A stretch of 64,000 bases of DNA from Sphingobacterium faecale (GCF_016746095.1 NZ_JAERTY010000012.1:105439-169438), one strand, 5' to 3'. Shown: positions 27,635-35,570, numbered from the stretch's first letter. Numbers and translations: made by a program. The notes: generated from the sequence alone by a model not told the origin.

Positions 27635-27740
27635 TTATCTGCACTGGCGTAAAGAGTTTGGCAATCATTTACGACTGCTCGAAAAGGAAATATTTGCATA
27701 CGATATCCATCCACCAAAACAGTTAGACGTTAATACTTAG
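27624..27740 (+). pseudogene. Truncated start of the AbiE toxin (AbiEii-like) gene
   Basis: ATG at 27624 overlaps the AbiEi stop (27632-27634), the usual AbiE layout. It encodes MSTNYLHWRKEFGNHLRLLE, then a short segment, and stops at 27738-27740, where full-length toxins are about 280-330 aa. The breakpoint lies just ahead of the duplicated membrane-gene fragment at 27779, so the toxin was probably cut off by cassette exchange. Confidence 0.6.
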
Positions 27741-27778
27741 CCTAAGGAGACAAAGTCAAAAGAGTGTTTTTTTAGAAA

Positions 27779-28021
27779 ATGGTTCTAAGCCTTCTGCGAA
27801 AGCAAGCTCTTTTACTGGCTCTAGGAGTGATCAGTGCTATAGTCTATGTTCTTATACCCGTAGTTATATATCTTTTAAAGAAAGGCAATGATAAGCGCCT
27901 GTGGGATATATATGCAGCGATACATACCAAGCCTGAGTTATTTATCGCCATCAGCTTGCCTTACCTACTAGCTTGTTGTGCGAGCTTGTTGATTGTAAGC
28001 AGATGGGGCATCATCAAATAA
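27779..28021 (+). pseudogene. C-terminal copy of the three-helix membrane gene at 33465
   Basis: 80 codons matching residues 55-134 of the protein at 33465-33869, including LVLSLLRKQALLLALGV and IYAAIHTKPELFIAISLPYL. The N-terminal 54 residues, with the first helix, are missing. The copy starts next to the broken AbiE toxin. The identity with the intact copy is high, so duplication is recent. Confidence 0.75.
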
Positions 28022-28032
28022 AACATTCAGTT

Positions 28033-28397
28033 AATCCGCGATATTTGACCGAGGATCAGCTCAAAACTAATCTGAGATTAGGCGTACAGTAGAACAGTGG
28101 CTTGGAGCTAGCCGAGAAGAGAACTACCTCGTCCTTAGATGGGTCGCTATCGAGAAGGAAGGCAACCAAGGATATTCCGTGGCTTATATCGAATCCTTTG
28201 ACGAGGGGAGTGAGAGCTTTTTAAATATCTACGAGTTCTCACCCATAGATCCAGATGAACAATTCGGTCGTACTTCTACATTTTCTTCTTTTGATGAAGC
28301 ATTGAAATATGCCGGTCATACCTATAACGCATCCGATATCAAGTATGTATCTGGAGGGATGATTCAAGAAGAATATAAGCTTTATAAAAAACTATAA
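28033..28397 (+). pseudogene. Copy 1 of the cassette's second gene: start lost and frameshifted, C-terminus intact
   Basis: Corresponds to the gene beginning at 33882. The ATG reads AAT here and a one-base deletion in the LRLG(R)T region shifts the frame. The last 72 codons are clean (SVAYIESFDEGSESFLNIYE, DEALKYAGHTYNASDIKYV) and show what the full protein, about 120 aa, looks like: an acidic Tyr-rich protein. The C-terminus is missing in copy 2. Confidence 0.7.
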
Positions 28398-28420
28398 AGT
28401 ACAGAATTACTTCATGGTCA

Positions 28421-29044
28421 TTATTTTTCAGATTTAACTTTATAAAAATCAGGGAAGCACTGTATCCCAATTGCTCCACCTCCATATTTCAGGACTATAT
28501 TGTCTTTGTAGAAAATGTAGGAACATCCATCATTATAATCCTTGATCATATCTTCGTTCAAATTTTGGTTGAATAGAACATAGCTAAATAGTCCCATTCC
28601 ACTTCTTTGCCAACCTATTACCACAGGGTCACGACCTGCAATAGATATGCAGTTTGCTTTGTCCAATTTTTCCTTTAGTATTTTCAACTTTTCCTTTGTC
28701 CAGTTTATTTCATTTAACAGAGAGTCCACTTTTAGCGAATTGATTTCCAAATTCCAATTGCTTTGGTGAATGCTATCGACCGTAACGTGGAAAATACCCA
28801 ATTCATTATTATTATTAAATTCTAGCATTACATCCGTTCCTTCAGGAAGGATAGACGTGAAATAATTTCTAACATCAATGATTTCCTCTTTGCGTTTTTC
28901 ATAATTTTCGATAAGATCTCTTTTGTCATAAGATACTCCCGTAAAGAGTCCATCAAAAGCTATATGTAGAAAAAGATAGAATCCTCCAATAATAAAAAGT
29001 GCTATCCCCAAAAGGATGAAAAGTAATTTTAATAATCTATTCAT
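28421..29044 (-). CDS. Membrane-anchored protein of unknown function
   Basis: 207 aa. One N-terminal transmembrane helix (LFILLGIALFIIGGFYLFLH), then a 180-residue soluble domain with ELGIFHVTVDSIHQSNWNLE and DPVVIGWQRSGMGLFSYVLF. Its start overlaps the end of the next upstream gene on the minus strand by 8 bases, so the two are co-transcribed. No recognised family. The neighbourhood is an array of diverse small genes, in which immunity proteins are common. Confidence 0.65.
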   Translation of the reverse strand: MNRLLKLLFILLGIALFIIGGFYLFLHIAFDGLFTGVSYDKRDLIENYEKRKEEIIDVRNYFTSILPEGTDVMLEFNNNNELGIFHVTVDSIHQSNWNLEINSLKVDSLLNEINWTKEKLKILKEKLDKANCISIAGRDPVVIGWQRSGMGLFSYVLFNQNLNEDMIKDYNDGCSYIFYKDNIVLKYGGGAIGIQCFPDFYKVKSEK

Positions 29045-29738
29045 CGCTTCCTATGTAAGTCAGTTCTCTTTTTTTCTTATTTAGTTGAAATCTAAAATGA
29101 TATGTTCCATTAGCCATTTTTGTTTTATCTATCCAATATTCTCGAACCATTATATTCTCTGTTTCGAAGTCTACTGTATCTAATAAGCTATATTCAGCAA
29201 AAGGCAAATCCGAACCATCTTTAAAAATTCCCTTATAGTTCTTCGAATTCTTGATTTGGACAGCTATCCGATCAAAATCATTGTCTGATAATTTTAATGT
29301 GAATATCTCATAGTAATCTCGAAATCCGCCAGCTTCATTCTTCAATAGTATAAAATCGTCCTTCAGGTCTATACCGTGGGTTGAAAGGATTTTGCGAGCA
29401 TCGTTTTTATTGAATAACCAGTCCGAGATCCAAGGGCTTAATATAAGTGCCCCAAAAGTCCCAGTTAGTGCGAGCGCTACAAATAATCCTACTTTCTTTC
29501 TGTTGAAGAGTTTAAAAGACCAATAACTGATAAAAATGAACTGAAACATTAGGACAATGGGCCAGACAAAAATAACTAGAAGACCTAAATTGCCGACGAG
29601 AGTTACGGATATAACAATTGTCAGTATCAATCCCACCACGTTTGCCGTTTGTTTTTCACCCGCTTTAAAAGGAAGTACAAAACAAAACACCGTCAATCCA
29701 AAAAGTATTAAGCTTATAACGACAGTAAATGGATTCAT
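29037..29738 (-). CDS. Polytopic membrane protein with a soluble C-terminus
   Basis: About 233 aa. Four hydrophobic segments in the first 115 residues (VVISLILFGLTVFCFVLPF; NVVGLILTIVISVTLVGNLG; VIFVWPIVLMFQFIFISYWS; VGLFVALALTGTFGALIL), then a beta-rich soluble region of about 120 aa. The start MNPF at 29738 is preferred because the head of the gene at 34741 is the same (MNPFIITTSLILYG). The two genes diverge after about 20 residues, indicating a head swap. Function unknown. Confidence 0.65.
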   Translation of the reverse strand: MNPFTVVISLILFGLTVFCFVLPFKAGEKQTANVVGLILTIVISVTLVGNLGLLVIFVWPIVLMFQFIFISYWSFKLFNRKKVGLFVALALTGTFGALILSPWISDWLFNKNDARKILSTHGIDLKDDFILLKNEAGGFRDYYEIFTLKLSDNDFDRIAVQIKNSKNYKGIFKDGSDLPFAEYSLLDTVDFETENIMVREYWIDKTKMANGTYHFRFQLNKKKRELTYIGSDE

Positions 29739-29747
29739 GTACACATA

Positions 29748-30320
29748 TTATCTAATGTGGATTTTGTCAGCCTCTATATGTTGATTAGCATTAATCAATA
29801 TTGTTGCTCCTCGAAATTTATTTGTTGTCCCGATTTTCTTTTCAATAAAGCTCTTTAATTTTCTTTGGTCAGAACGAATAAGCTTCCAGTCTAATTTGTG
29901 GGCTTCCTTTTCATCTTCCGGATTGAAAAAGTCTTTATTTAGAGCTCCCTTTTCGTTTAATCCTACAAACGCTGATCTGTTAAGATATTCATTTTCTATT
30001 CCGCCAAAATACAACCGTTGCATACCCCAACCTTCACTTGAAAATCGAAAAGTGTGTCCATTACATTTCTTCGGATTTAAGTCAATTTTCCTAACGATAT
30101 TCTTAGTGCCGTCTAATGGATTCCAAAGACCAAAATTAACCGCGTATTGTTTACCCTTTTCCAGATCAAATTTTTCTAGAATCTCCTTAGTAGAATAGTA
30201 TTGTTGTAATTCTTGTCCTAGCTCAGAGTAATGGTCAAAAACTTGGTAATTGGTCTCCGAAAATATGAAATCGAGTATTAGTTTCTTATCCGCTATAGTT
30301 CCGTAAAAATCTGTTTGCAT
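29748..30320 (-). CDS. Soluble protein of unknown function
   Basis: 190 aa, no signal or membrane segment. Clear but unrecognised text: FDLEKGKQYAVNFGLWNPLD, CNGHTFRFSSEGWGMQRLYF and FIEKKIGTTNKFRGATILIN. Ends 9 bases ahead of the membrane-protein gene on the same strand. Its size, isolation and setting in an array of unrelated small genes suit an immunity protein. Confidence 0.65.
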   Translation of the reverse strand: MQTDFYGTIADKKLILDFIFSETNYQVFDHYSELGQELQQYYSTKEILEKFDLEKGKQYAVNFGLWNPLDGTKNIVRKIDLNPKKCNGHTFRFSSEGWGMQRLYFGGIENEYLNRSAFVGLNEKGALNKDFFNPEDEKEAHKLDWKLIRSDQRKLKSFIEKKIGTTNKFRGATILINANQHIEADKIHIR

Positions 30321-30370
30321 CGCATTCTAATTTTATTTTCGTTAACTTTTTGAGGCTTTTATTTTGATGA

Positions 30371-31051
30371 TCAATTGCCATCAAGCCGTTTTTGCGTAGC
30401 TATCAGCTTCCTCGATATATCAAAGTAGATATCTTTAGCTTGTAGATACTGCGTAGGGACTACCTCAAAATAATCACAGAGTCCTACGAGTTTCTGTGCG
30501 TGTATTTTTTCTACGTCAAAGTAGGAGTACAGCATGTTATACTCATCCGATATAAAGATCACTTTTAGCGCAGTTTCGCACGATAGTCCGTCACCACTGG
30601 TAGCGATTGTTTTGCGTATTGCTCGGTATCTATTTTGGTATTTTAGCCCATCTTCAGCCTTCCCCGTTTCAAACAGAGCCAGAGCCATCAGATTGTTGGC
30701 CGTTAAACTCACAGGGTTTATCTGTAACACTCGTTTGCTTTCTGCAATCAGCCTTTTGTAGTCCTTTGATTCAGCGATATCAGATAATTTTCCATCTGCA
30801 TTTTGGGCGGAGAGATAAGTGTTTTGAAAAGAAAAACCATAGTAGATTAACATATACTCTTCCGGAGTCAATGTCTTATCAAAAGCATTATATCGTTTCA
30901 GTAACTTTGGGTAATAAGACTCTTTATTCTTATCCTGTACCCGGCGTTCTATTTCTTCATAATCTACCTTCAGCATCTCTTGTGCTATTAGTAGCCTCAT
31001 TGAAAATAGCGTAAGGGCAGTTGTTAAAAGTATAGTTAATTTCCTATTCAT
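30371..31051 (-). CDS. Exported DUF4919-like protein
   Basis: 226 aa with a signal peptide (ALTLFSMRLLIAQ). The text LTPEEYMLIYYGFSFQNTYL and VLQINPVSLTANNLMALALF, followed by a tail with GDGLSCETALKVIFISDEYN, fits the DUF4919 (TPR-like, exported, Bacteroidota) family. Function unknown. A decayed copy of its 3' region is at 15241-15332. It heads the block of four minus-strand genes 30371-32937. Confidence 0.75.
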   Translation of the reverse strand: MNRKLTILLTTALTLFSMRLLIAQEMLKVDYEEIERRVQDKNKESYYPKLLKRYNAFDKTLTPEEYMLIYYGFSFQNTYLSAQNADGKLSDIAESKDYKRLIAESKRVLQINPVSLTANNLMALALFETGKAEDGLKYQNRYRAIRKTIATSGDGLSCETALKVIFISDEYNMLYSYFDVEKIHAQKLVGLCDYFEVVPTQYLQAKDIYFDISRKLIATQKRLDGN

Positions 31052-31079
31052 TGCACGTTTTTTTATGTATTAGATAAAG

Positions 31080-31541
31080 TTACAAGATAACAGCCTCACC
31101 GATCAGGTTGGGCCCTTCATGCAGCCACCATTTACGGCCTTTGGTTAAGTACTTTTCCAAGTCTGCTGATGGGATAAAGCGGACTGTGACTATCCGCTCT
31201 TCACCAGGCATCAGCAAGTTTTCGTCGCCAAAGACAAGGTCGCCGATATAGGTTTGGACGATATTTCCTTCGGCACCATATTCGAATACATGGTTGGGAC
31301 GGTAGCCTGATATAACACCTGTTTTGCGTCCACCTTCCTCAGTGGGCTTCAGCCTTATATTTGCCTTCACTATCAGTAAGGTATCTGTAGGTGCTGGTGT
31401 GCTGATACTGGACAAAGTATACTTATCATAAGCCATTACATCAAATACCTTAGATTGTCCCGTATCCAACCACCTCTTGTATACAAGTTCACCGTTGATG
31501 TATAGATAGAGTTCGTTCTCTTTAATTTCTTTCAGGATCAT
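31080..31541 (-). CDS. Small protein resembling elongation factor Tu C-terminal domains
   Basis: About 153 aa. The middle section reads LIVKANIRLKPTEEGGRKTG then ISGYRPNHVF, then LVFGDENLLMPGEERIVTVR, a pattern like the beta-barrel domains 2-3 of EF-Tu; no GTPase domain is present. I place the start at the ATG 31541 (MILKEIKENELYLYING); the longer frame would need a TTG at 31562. Stand-alone EF-Tu-domain proteins of this size occur in Bacteroidota accessory loci; a role as immunity or target mimic is speculation. A copy of its head survives at 15333-15420. Confidence 0.6.
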   Translation of the reverse strand: MILKEIKENELYLYINGELVYKRWLDTGQSKVFDVMAYDKYTLSSISTPAPTDTLLIVKANIRLKPTEEGGRKTGVISGYRPNHVFEYGAEGNIVQTYIGDLVFGDENLLMPGEERIVTVRFIPSADLEKYLTKGRKWWLHEGPNLIGEAVIL

Positions 31542-31574
31542 CTTTGCCGCATATTTGATCAATATCTCAATAAA

Positions 31575-32147
31575 TTAACTTAAAAAATCCGATAATAAGT
31601 CGCCATCAAAATCTATTTTATAGGTATTTCCACTGAAGTCAGTAAGGAGAATGCCATCGTTGTCCATTTTAAAAACCTCTTCATTATTTATAGATACAAA
31701 GATGTCATTACCACCAAATTCCCATTTCTTATTGCCTTCTCTGTCTAGCTTTGTTATCAGAAGTTCACCATGCACAATGTAGCCGTCCTGCAGTTTGAAA
31801 ACCTGAAAACAAGTCGCCTGATCGGCTTGTGTTTTCCACTTTAAGGCAAGGTCGGGGAGGGCCAAGCAAAATATTGTGTCGCAACAGCATATTAATAACT
31901 GGTCATTGTCTACAAGTGTTGAGTTTTGATGAATGCCAGTTGCGCCCCCCGAACCAATGATAATACAGCTGTCAATACCGATGTCACCTTCGTATATTTT
32001 AACACCGTGTTTTGAAGTTGGGTACCGCTCATCATCATCACCGAAGTAAATCCTGGAATAACAGAAACTGTTATCTACCGACTCATATTTGTAAGTCGGT
32101 TCGTCAATCACTTCAATTGTAAAGTTCTTATAGTGGTACTGATTCAT
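31575..32147 (-). CDS. Beta-propeller-like soluble protein of unknown function
   Basis: About 190 aa from the Met at 32147 (MNQYHYKNFTIEVIDE). Repeated strands with FCLALPDLALKWKTQADQA and LLITKLDREGNKKWEFGG, with DFSGNTYKIDFDGDLLS at the end, resemble PQQ/beta-propeller blades. Met32147 is preferred because it is conserved in the decayed copy at 15759 and begins 11 bases after the LRR gene stop; an ATG at 32201 would overlap that gene by 44 bases. Function unknown. Confidence 0.65.
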   Translation of the reverse strand: MNQYHYKNFTIEVIDEPTYKYESVDNSFCYSRIYFGDDDERYPTSKHGVKIYEGDIGIDSCIIIGSGGATGIHQNSTLVDNDQLLICCCDTIFCLALPDLALKWKTQADQATCFQVFKLQDGYIVHGELLITKLDREGNKKWEFGGNDIFVSINNEEVFKMDNDGILLTDFSGNTYKIDFDGDLLSDFLS

Positions 32148-32157
32148 TTGTTGAGCA

Positions 32158-32937
32158 CTACCAAGCTTTTCCGTCATAAAACCGATTGTTTTCAAAATCA
32201 TAGTCCACGAAGAACCCAGAATCTAGTACCGGATGTTCTTTTATCCTATCGCGTAATGGCTTTTTTACTGTAGTAGTAATATCGAATCGCTTCAAACTAT
32301 CCATCTCAAGAAGCGTATCATAAGATTCGTCGATGACTATTGTAGATTCTAGATTAAGATGTTCCAATTTTTTAAGACCAGAAAATGGTTTAAGGGATTT
32401 TAATCTTAGATTCTTTGGAGCTATAGCATCTCCATTTATGGCAAGACCAATGAGGTTCTTTAATTCTCCTATGACTTCATAGTTGACGATATTCATACTT
32501 TTTGAAATTGTTAAAATTTCCAAGTTTTGGAGATCTTTAATCGGAGCAATATCCTCCAGTTTACTAAAGTGGTTCAATTCTAACCGTTTTAGTTGTTTAA
32601 GCTTACTTATTGCTGAAATGTCCTTGATGTTTGAAGTCCAAAATGTCAGACACTCCAAGTTTTTCATCTTACAAATAGCTTCAAATAGATTTTCATCTAT
32701 TCGATATCGGAATGATAGAGATTTGATATTATCAAGTGTCGGAATGAGTTGTTCCCATTGTTTTGCTATGTTATTTCTGAACTTTACAGAAGTAGCAGGA
32801 GGGAAGTCCATGGTTAGGAGTGGAATATGCAGTTTATCGACGCTGAAGACCTCGTTATTTATTTCCAGAGCAGTTAAATACCCCTCTAGTCGCTTTCTTG
32901 CTAGATGAATTATATTATTCTTTTCCCTATCCTTCAT
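32158..32937 (-). CDS. Leucine-rich-repeat-like soluble protein
   Basis: 259 aa without signal peptide. About six repeats with LxxLxx(L/I)xxN/T(x)L spacing: MKNLECLTFWTSNIKDISAI, LKQLKRLELNHFSKLEDIAP, LQNLEILTISKSMNIVNYEV, LKNLIGLAINGDAIAPKNLR and LKKLEHLNLESTIVIDESYD. LRR surfaces bind proteins. The head of this gene (MKDREKNN) is reused in the decayed copy at 15798. Operon with the three genes downstream on the minus strand. Role unknown. Confidence 0.75.
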   Translation of the reverse strand: MKDREKNNIIHLARKRLEGYLTALEINNEVFSVDKLHIPLLTMDFPPATSVKFRNNIAKQWEQLIPTLDNIKSLSFRYRIDENLFEAICKMKNLECLTFWTSNIKDISAISKLKQLKRLELNHFSKLEDIAPIKDLQNLEILTISKSMNIVNYEVIGELKNLIGLAINGDAIAPKNLRLKSLKPFSGLKKLEHLNLESTIVIDESYDTLLEMDSLKRFDITTTVKKPLRDRIKEHPVLDSGFFVDYDFENNRFYDGKAW

Positions 32938-33159
32938 TATATTTCCATCAACTTCATGCTGTACATAATCAAAGTCACTATATGTCTACTTTGAGTCATT
33001 ATGTTGCGGCGTAAATTCTTCCAAGTGCATGACTCATTTTTTATTACATACGAGTAGTGTTCTCTATGACAAGCTTCAATATCTAAATATAGTAAAAATT
33101 GATATATTTATAGGGAGAAGGGAGGTGTGAGTTTGGCAAATTAATCTAAATGAAAACAC

Positions 33160-33447
33160 ATGACTGATCATAAGAATATAGCCGTATTAACCACAAAAGG
33201 AGTTTTTTTTGAAAACATGCCAATCAGCTATGTATTCCGTCATGCTGATGACGGAATGTGGGAGTTCAGAGAGAATAAAGACAAGGTCCAAGATTCTGAA
33301 ATACGCGTTGTATCTCTAGAAGAAGTAATCAATAGGGACAAAACCATTAGAGAGATTCTCGACTTGCCCTTAGGATACTATGCTTTTAGGATAGATTGCG
33401 AAAGTCAATGGGAAATCAAGCCTATACAAACTGAACTTTTAAAATAG
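33160..33447 (+). CDS. DUF2185/Imm33-like small protein
   Basis: 95 aa soluble protein. VFRHADDGMWEFRENKDKV, then IRVVSLEEVINRDKTIREIL, then LGYYAFRIDCESQWEIKP resemble the DUF2185 group, which includes the Imm33 immunity proteins of polymorphic-toxin systems. The following membrane gene begins 17 bases later. The family link rests on these blocks and is moderately supported; function as an immunity protein is inference. Confidence 0.6.
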   Translation: MTDHKNIAVLTTKGVFFENMPISYVFRHADDGMWEFRENKDKVQDSEIRVVSLEEVINRDKTIREILDLPLGYYAFRIDCESQWEIKPIQTELLK

Positions 33448-33464
33448 TCTATAACAAAATCACA

Positions 33465-33869
33465 ATGATCAAGAGTCTATTCGCATACGTGTTTCTATTG
33501 ATTGGTAGTGATCTTTTGATTAATGTCGCCATCAATAAAGCCCAAGGCAATCCCGGCGAGATGATTATGATAGCATTGATTGTGCGTGTGGTATCTTTTG
33601 TAGTGCTGTTCTCTTTGATCGGAGTGCTTGTCCTAAGCCTTCTGCGAAAGCAAGCTCTTTTACTGGCCCTAGGAGTGACCAGTGCTATAGTCTATGTTCT
33701 TATACCTGTAATTATATATTTTTTAAAAGAGAGCAGTGATCAGAGCATATGGGGTGTATATGCAGCGATACATACCAAGTCTGAGTTATTTATCGCCATC
33801 AGCTTGCCTTACCTACTAGCTTGTTGTGCGAGCTTGTTGATTGTAAGCAGACGGGGCAGCATCAAATAA
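33465..33869 (+). CDS. Three- to four-helix membrane protein (intact cassette copy)
   Basis: 134 aa with hydrophobic segments LFAYVFLLIGSDLLINVAI, MIMIALIVRVVSFVVLFSLI, LLALGVTSAIVYVLIPVIIY and FIAISLPYLLACCASLLIVS. A truncated duplicate is at 27779-28021. The start of the second cassette gene (33882) lies 12 bases downstream, indicating co-transcription. Family unknown. Confidence 0.7.
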   Translation: MIKSLFAYVFLLIGSDLLINVAINKAQGNPGEMIMIALIVRVVSFVVLFSLIGVLVLSLLRKQALLLALGVTSAIVYVLIPVIIYFLKESSDQSIWGVYAAIHTKSELFIAISLPYLLACCASLLIVSRRGSIK

Positions 33870-33881
33870 AACATTCAATTT

Positions 33882-34019
33882 ATGACACGATATTTGACCG
33901 AGGATCAACTCAAAACTAATCTAAGATTAGGACGTACAGTAGAACAGTGGCTTGGAGCTAGCCAAGAAGAGAATTATATCGTCCTTAGATGGGTATCTAT
34001 CGAGAAGGAAGCCGGTTAA
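33882..34019 (+). pseudogene. Copy 2 of the cassette's second gene: intact start, C-terminus deleted
   Basis: 45 codons (MTRYLTEDQLKTNLRLGRTV, then EQWLGASQEENYIVLRWVS, ending EKEAG). After the TAA at 34017-34019 the sequence continues GGATATTCCGT and CAGAATTACT, which in copy 1 are about 240 bases apart, so the body of the gene was deleted here. Copy 1 (28033-28397) has the opposite damage. Confidence 0.65.
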
Positions 34020-34051
34020 GGATATTCCGTTACTTGCAGAATTACTATAAG

Positions 34052-34741
34052 TTAATCCTTAATATAAATCGTCTTAATCTTTTTGGGTGGGTTGGGAGAG
34101 AGCAATAGGCTACTTACAGAGTCCATATTTAGCAGATAGGCAGGCCCAGTACCAGGCTCAGTAACATAGAATATCCCATAGATATCTTTATCTCTATTGA
34201 CAAAGGGATTATCTGTAAGTTTTACCTTCATCAAATCCGACCCTTGGAGTTTATAGGTGCCATAAGGAAGGCTATCTATTTTAGCGTGCTGATACGCGAT
34301 GTCTTTTCTTTCCGACAATGTCTTTAGCCATTGTACCGTGTCGTAGTCCATTCGATGGCTACCATACTTATGGACTTCGTGCCAGCCTTTTATACTCGTA
34401 TTGGCTTTTGACAAAATATACAACGAATCACCCCTGACAACTGTATCCTCGCTCGGTTCTATTTCCCTCAGATAGTATGCCGTGTCCAGTACATGCCTTA
34501 CCTCTATAGCAGCATACATGACATAGTCTGCTAGAAAATCTAAATCTTTAAACATATAACGCATTATCACACTGCTGTCGCTGTTGCTCCAATTTATCAG
34601 CTTACCCGGTTCAAGGTTTAGTATATCAGATTTCGAAACTTTGACAAAATCTTCCTTCGATATTTGTGGAGAACATGATTGACAACAGAAAAGCGTAAAT
34701 CCGTATAGTATTAAGCTGGTGGTGATAATAAATGGGTTCAT
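34052..34741 (-). CDS. Lipoprotein-like protein of unknown function
   Basis: 229 aa. Hydrophobic N-terminus MNPFIITTSLILYGFTLFCC, then QSCSPQISK, so a lipoprotein is likely. The head is homologous to that of the gene at 29037, the body is not. Body text: ILNLEPGKLINWSNSDSSVI, VLDTAYYLREIEPSEDTVVR and YGIFYVTEPGTGPAYLLNMD. No known family. Sits 15 bases after the next gene on the same strand. Confidence 0.65.
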   Translation of the reverse strand: MNPFIITTSLILYGFTLFCCQSCSPQISKEDFVKVSKSDILNLEPGKLINWSNSDSSVIMRYMFKDLDFLADYVMYAAIEVRHVLDTAYYLREIEPSEDTVVRGDSLYILSKANTSIKGWHEVHKYGSHRMDYDTVQWLKTLSERKDIAYQHAKIDSLPYGTYKLQGSDLMKVKLTDNPFVNRDKDIYGIFYVTEPGTGPAYLLNMDSVSSLLLSPNPPKKIKTIYIKD

Positions 34742-34756
34742 ATATCTCAGGGATTA

Positions 34757-35248
34757 TTAAAATGGTGTCTGGCTAAATGAAATCCCATTTCGCTGCACAA
34801 GAGTTAATACCTGTGAATCCGAAAGGACTGGCTCTTGTCGGACGATCTGTTTAAAACCTGTCGCCTTAAATGCTATTCTACCATCCTGCAATTCTATTAC
34901 CCACTCGTAGATCCATTTGTTTTCTTTTTCCTCAGACTTGCTCAATAGATGTAAATCTGCAACCTCAAACATATCTGTCAGCCCTCCACGTCTGTCGATG
35001 TCTATTTCGAGGGCAAAGGTGTTTTCAAACCTTAGCGTACATGGAGCGACCCAAAACGAGAAATTATCTTTTGGTGGCACAGGTTGTACCCATTTGAAGA
35101 TATAATCAATATCAAAAATCAGATCCGTAGTAGCACTATCGGCATTGTCGTTATGAAATACAAAACCATATATATTGGCATCGTGCCATCCCATCCCTTC
35201 ATAATCTGCCTCAGTCCAAATCGTCTTTTCAAGTTTATAGTCTTTCAT
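34757..35248 (-). CDS. Soluble protein with MGWHD motif, unknown function
   Basis: 163 aa. WTEADYEGMGWHDANIYGF, then LIFDIDYIFKWVQPVPPKD and FWVAPCTLRFENTFALEID, a beta-rich small protein. The MGWHD plus conserved WVxP layout recurs in small Bacteroidota proteins near toxin and immunity arrays, as I recall it; I cannot name a family with confidence. Its promoter region holds a four-copy 24-base tandem repeat. Confidence 0.6.
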   Translation of the reverse strand: MKDYKLEKTIWTEADYEGMGWHDANIYGFVFHNDNADSATTDLIFDIDYIFKWVQPVPPKDNFSFWVAPCTLRFENTFALEIDIDRRGGLTDMFEVADLHLLSKSEEKENKWIYEWVIELQDGRIAFKATGFKQIVRQEPVLSDSQVLTLVQRNGISFSQTPF

Positions 35249-35281
35249 AATGCTGTATACTTTTTACTATACGTCACCTGC

Positions 35282-35377
35282 TGTGTTATTTTTATTAAAA
35301 ACAGATGTGACTAATTTAGTAAATATTGTTGTGTTATTTTTATTAAAACATGATGTGTTAATTTTATTAAACCGTGT
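35282..35377. repeat. Four-copy, 24-base tandem repeat
   Basis: Units start at 35282, 35306, 35330 and 35354, each exactly 24 bases. All begin TGTG, and units 1, 3 and 4 continue TTA(A/T)TTTTATTAAA; unit 2 is the most diverged (TGTGACTAATTTAGTAAA). It lies in the divergent region between the minus-strand gene ending at 35248 and the AbiH promoter at 35571. The even spacing (about 2.3 helical turns) suits a protein-binding array. Confidence 0.8.
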
Positions 35378-35508
35378 TTTTCAAAGGTGACGATCTATTT
35401 TATCATAAAGTCAAAGTTTTAACATTCTAATTTAACAGACAAAGGAAAACAGTTTATACACTCCTTACGCCCCATCCTTTCACCAATTGATTCTTTTTTA
35501 GTAGAACC

Positions 35509-35532
35509 AATAGCGCTACGGTTTCCCTTACA
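35509..35532. repeat. GCGCTACGGTTTCCC-type interspersed repeat, copy 4
   Basis: AATAGCGCTACGGTTTCCCT onwards, continuing into the promoter-bearing segment with CTTGTGTTTTTATACAATAT at 35549-35568 and TATCTTG at 35595. This is the most complete copy. Confidence 0.65.
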
Positions 35533-35570
35533 AAAGCTATCTGTTAGTCTTGTGTTTTTATACAATATTA

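Noticed and set aside
35084..35314. A plus-strand open frame over the 34757 gene
   Set aside because: It overlaps the minus-strand gene on the opposite strand, has no protein-like conserved blocks and lacks a sensible promoter; it is a shadow.
35282..35377. Plasmid iterons or a replication origin
   Set aside because: There is no Rep gene and no DnaA-box cluster nearby; a regulator-binding array is at least as likely.
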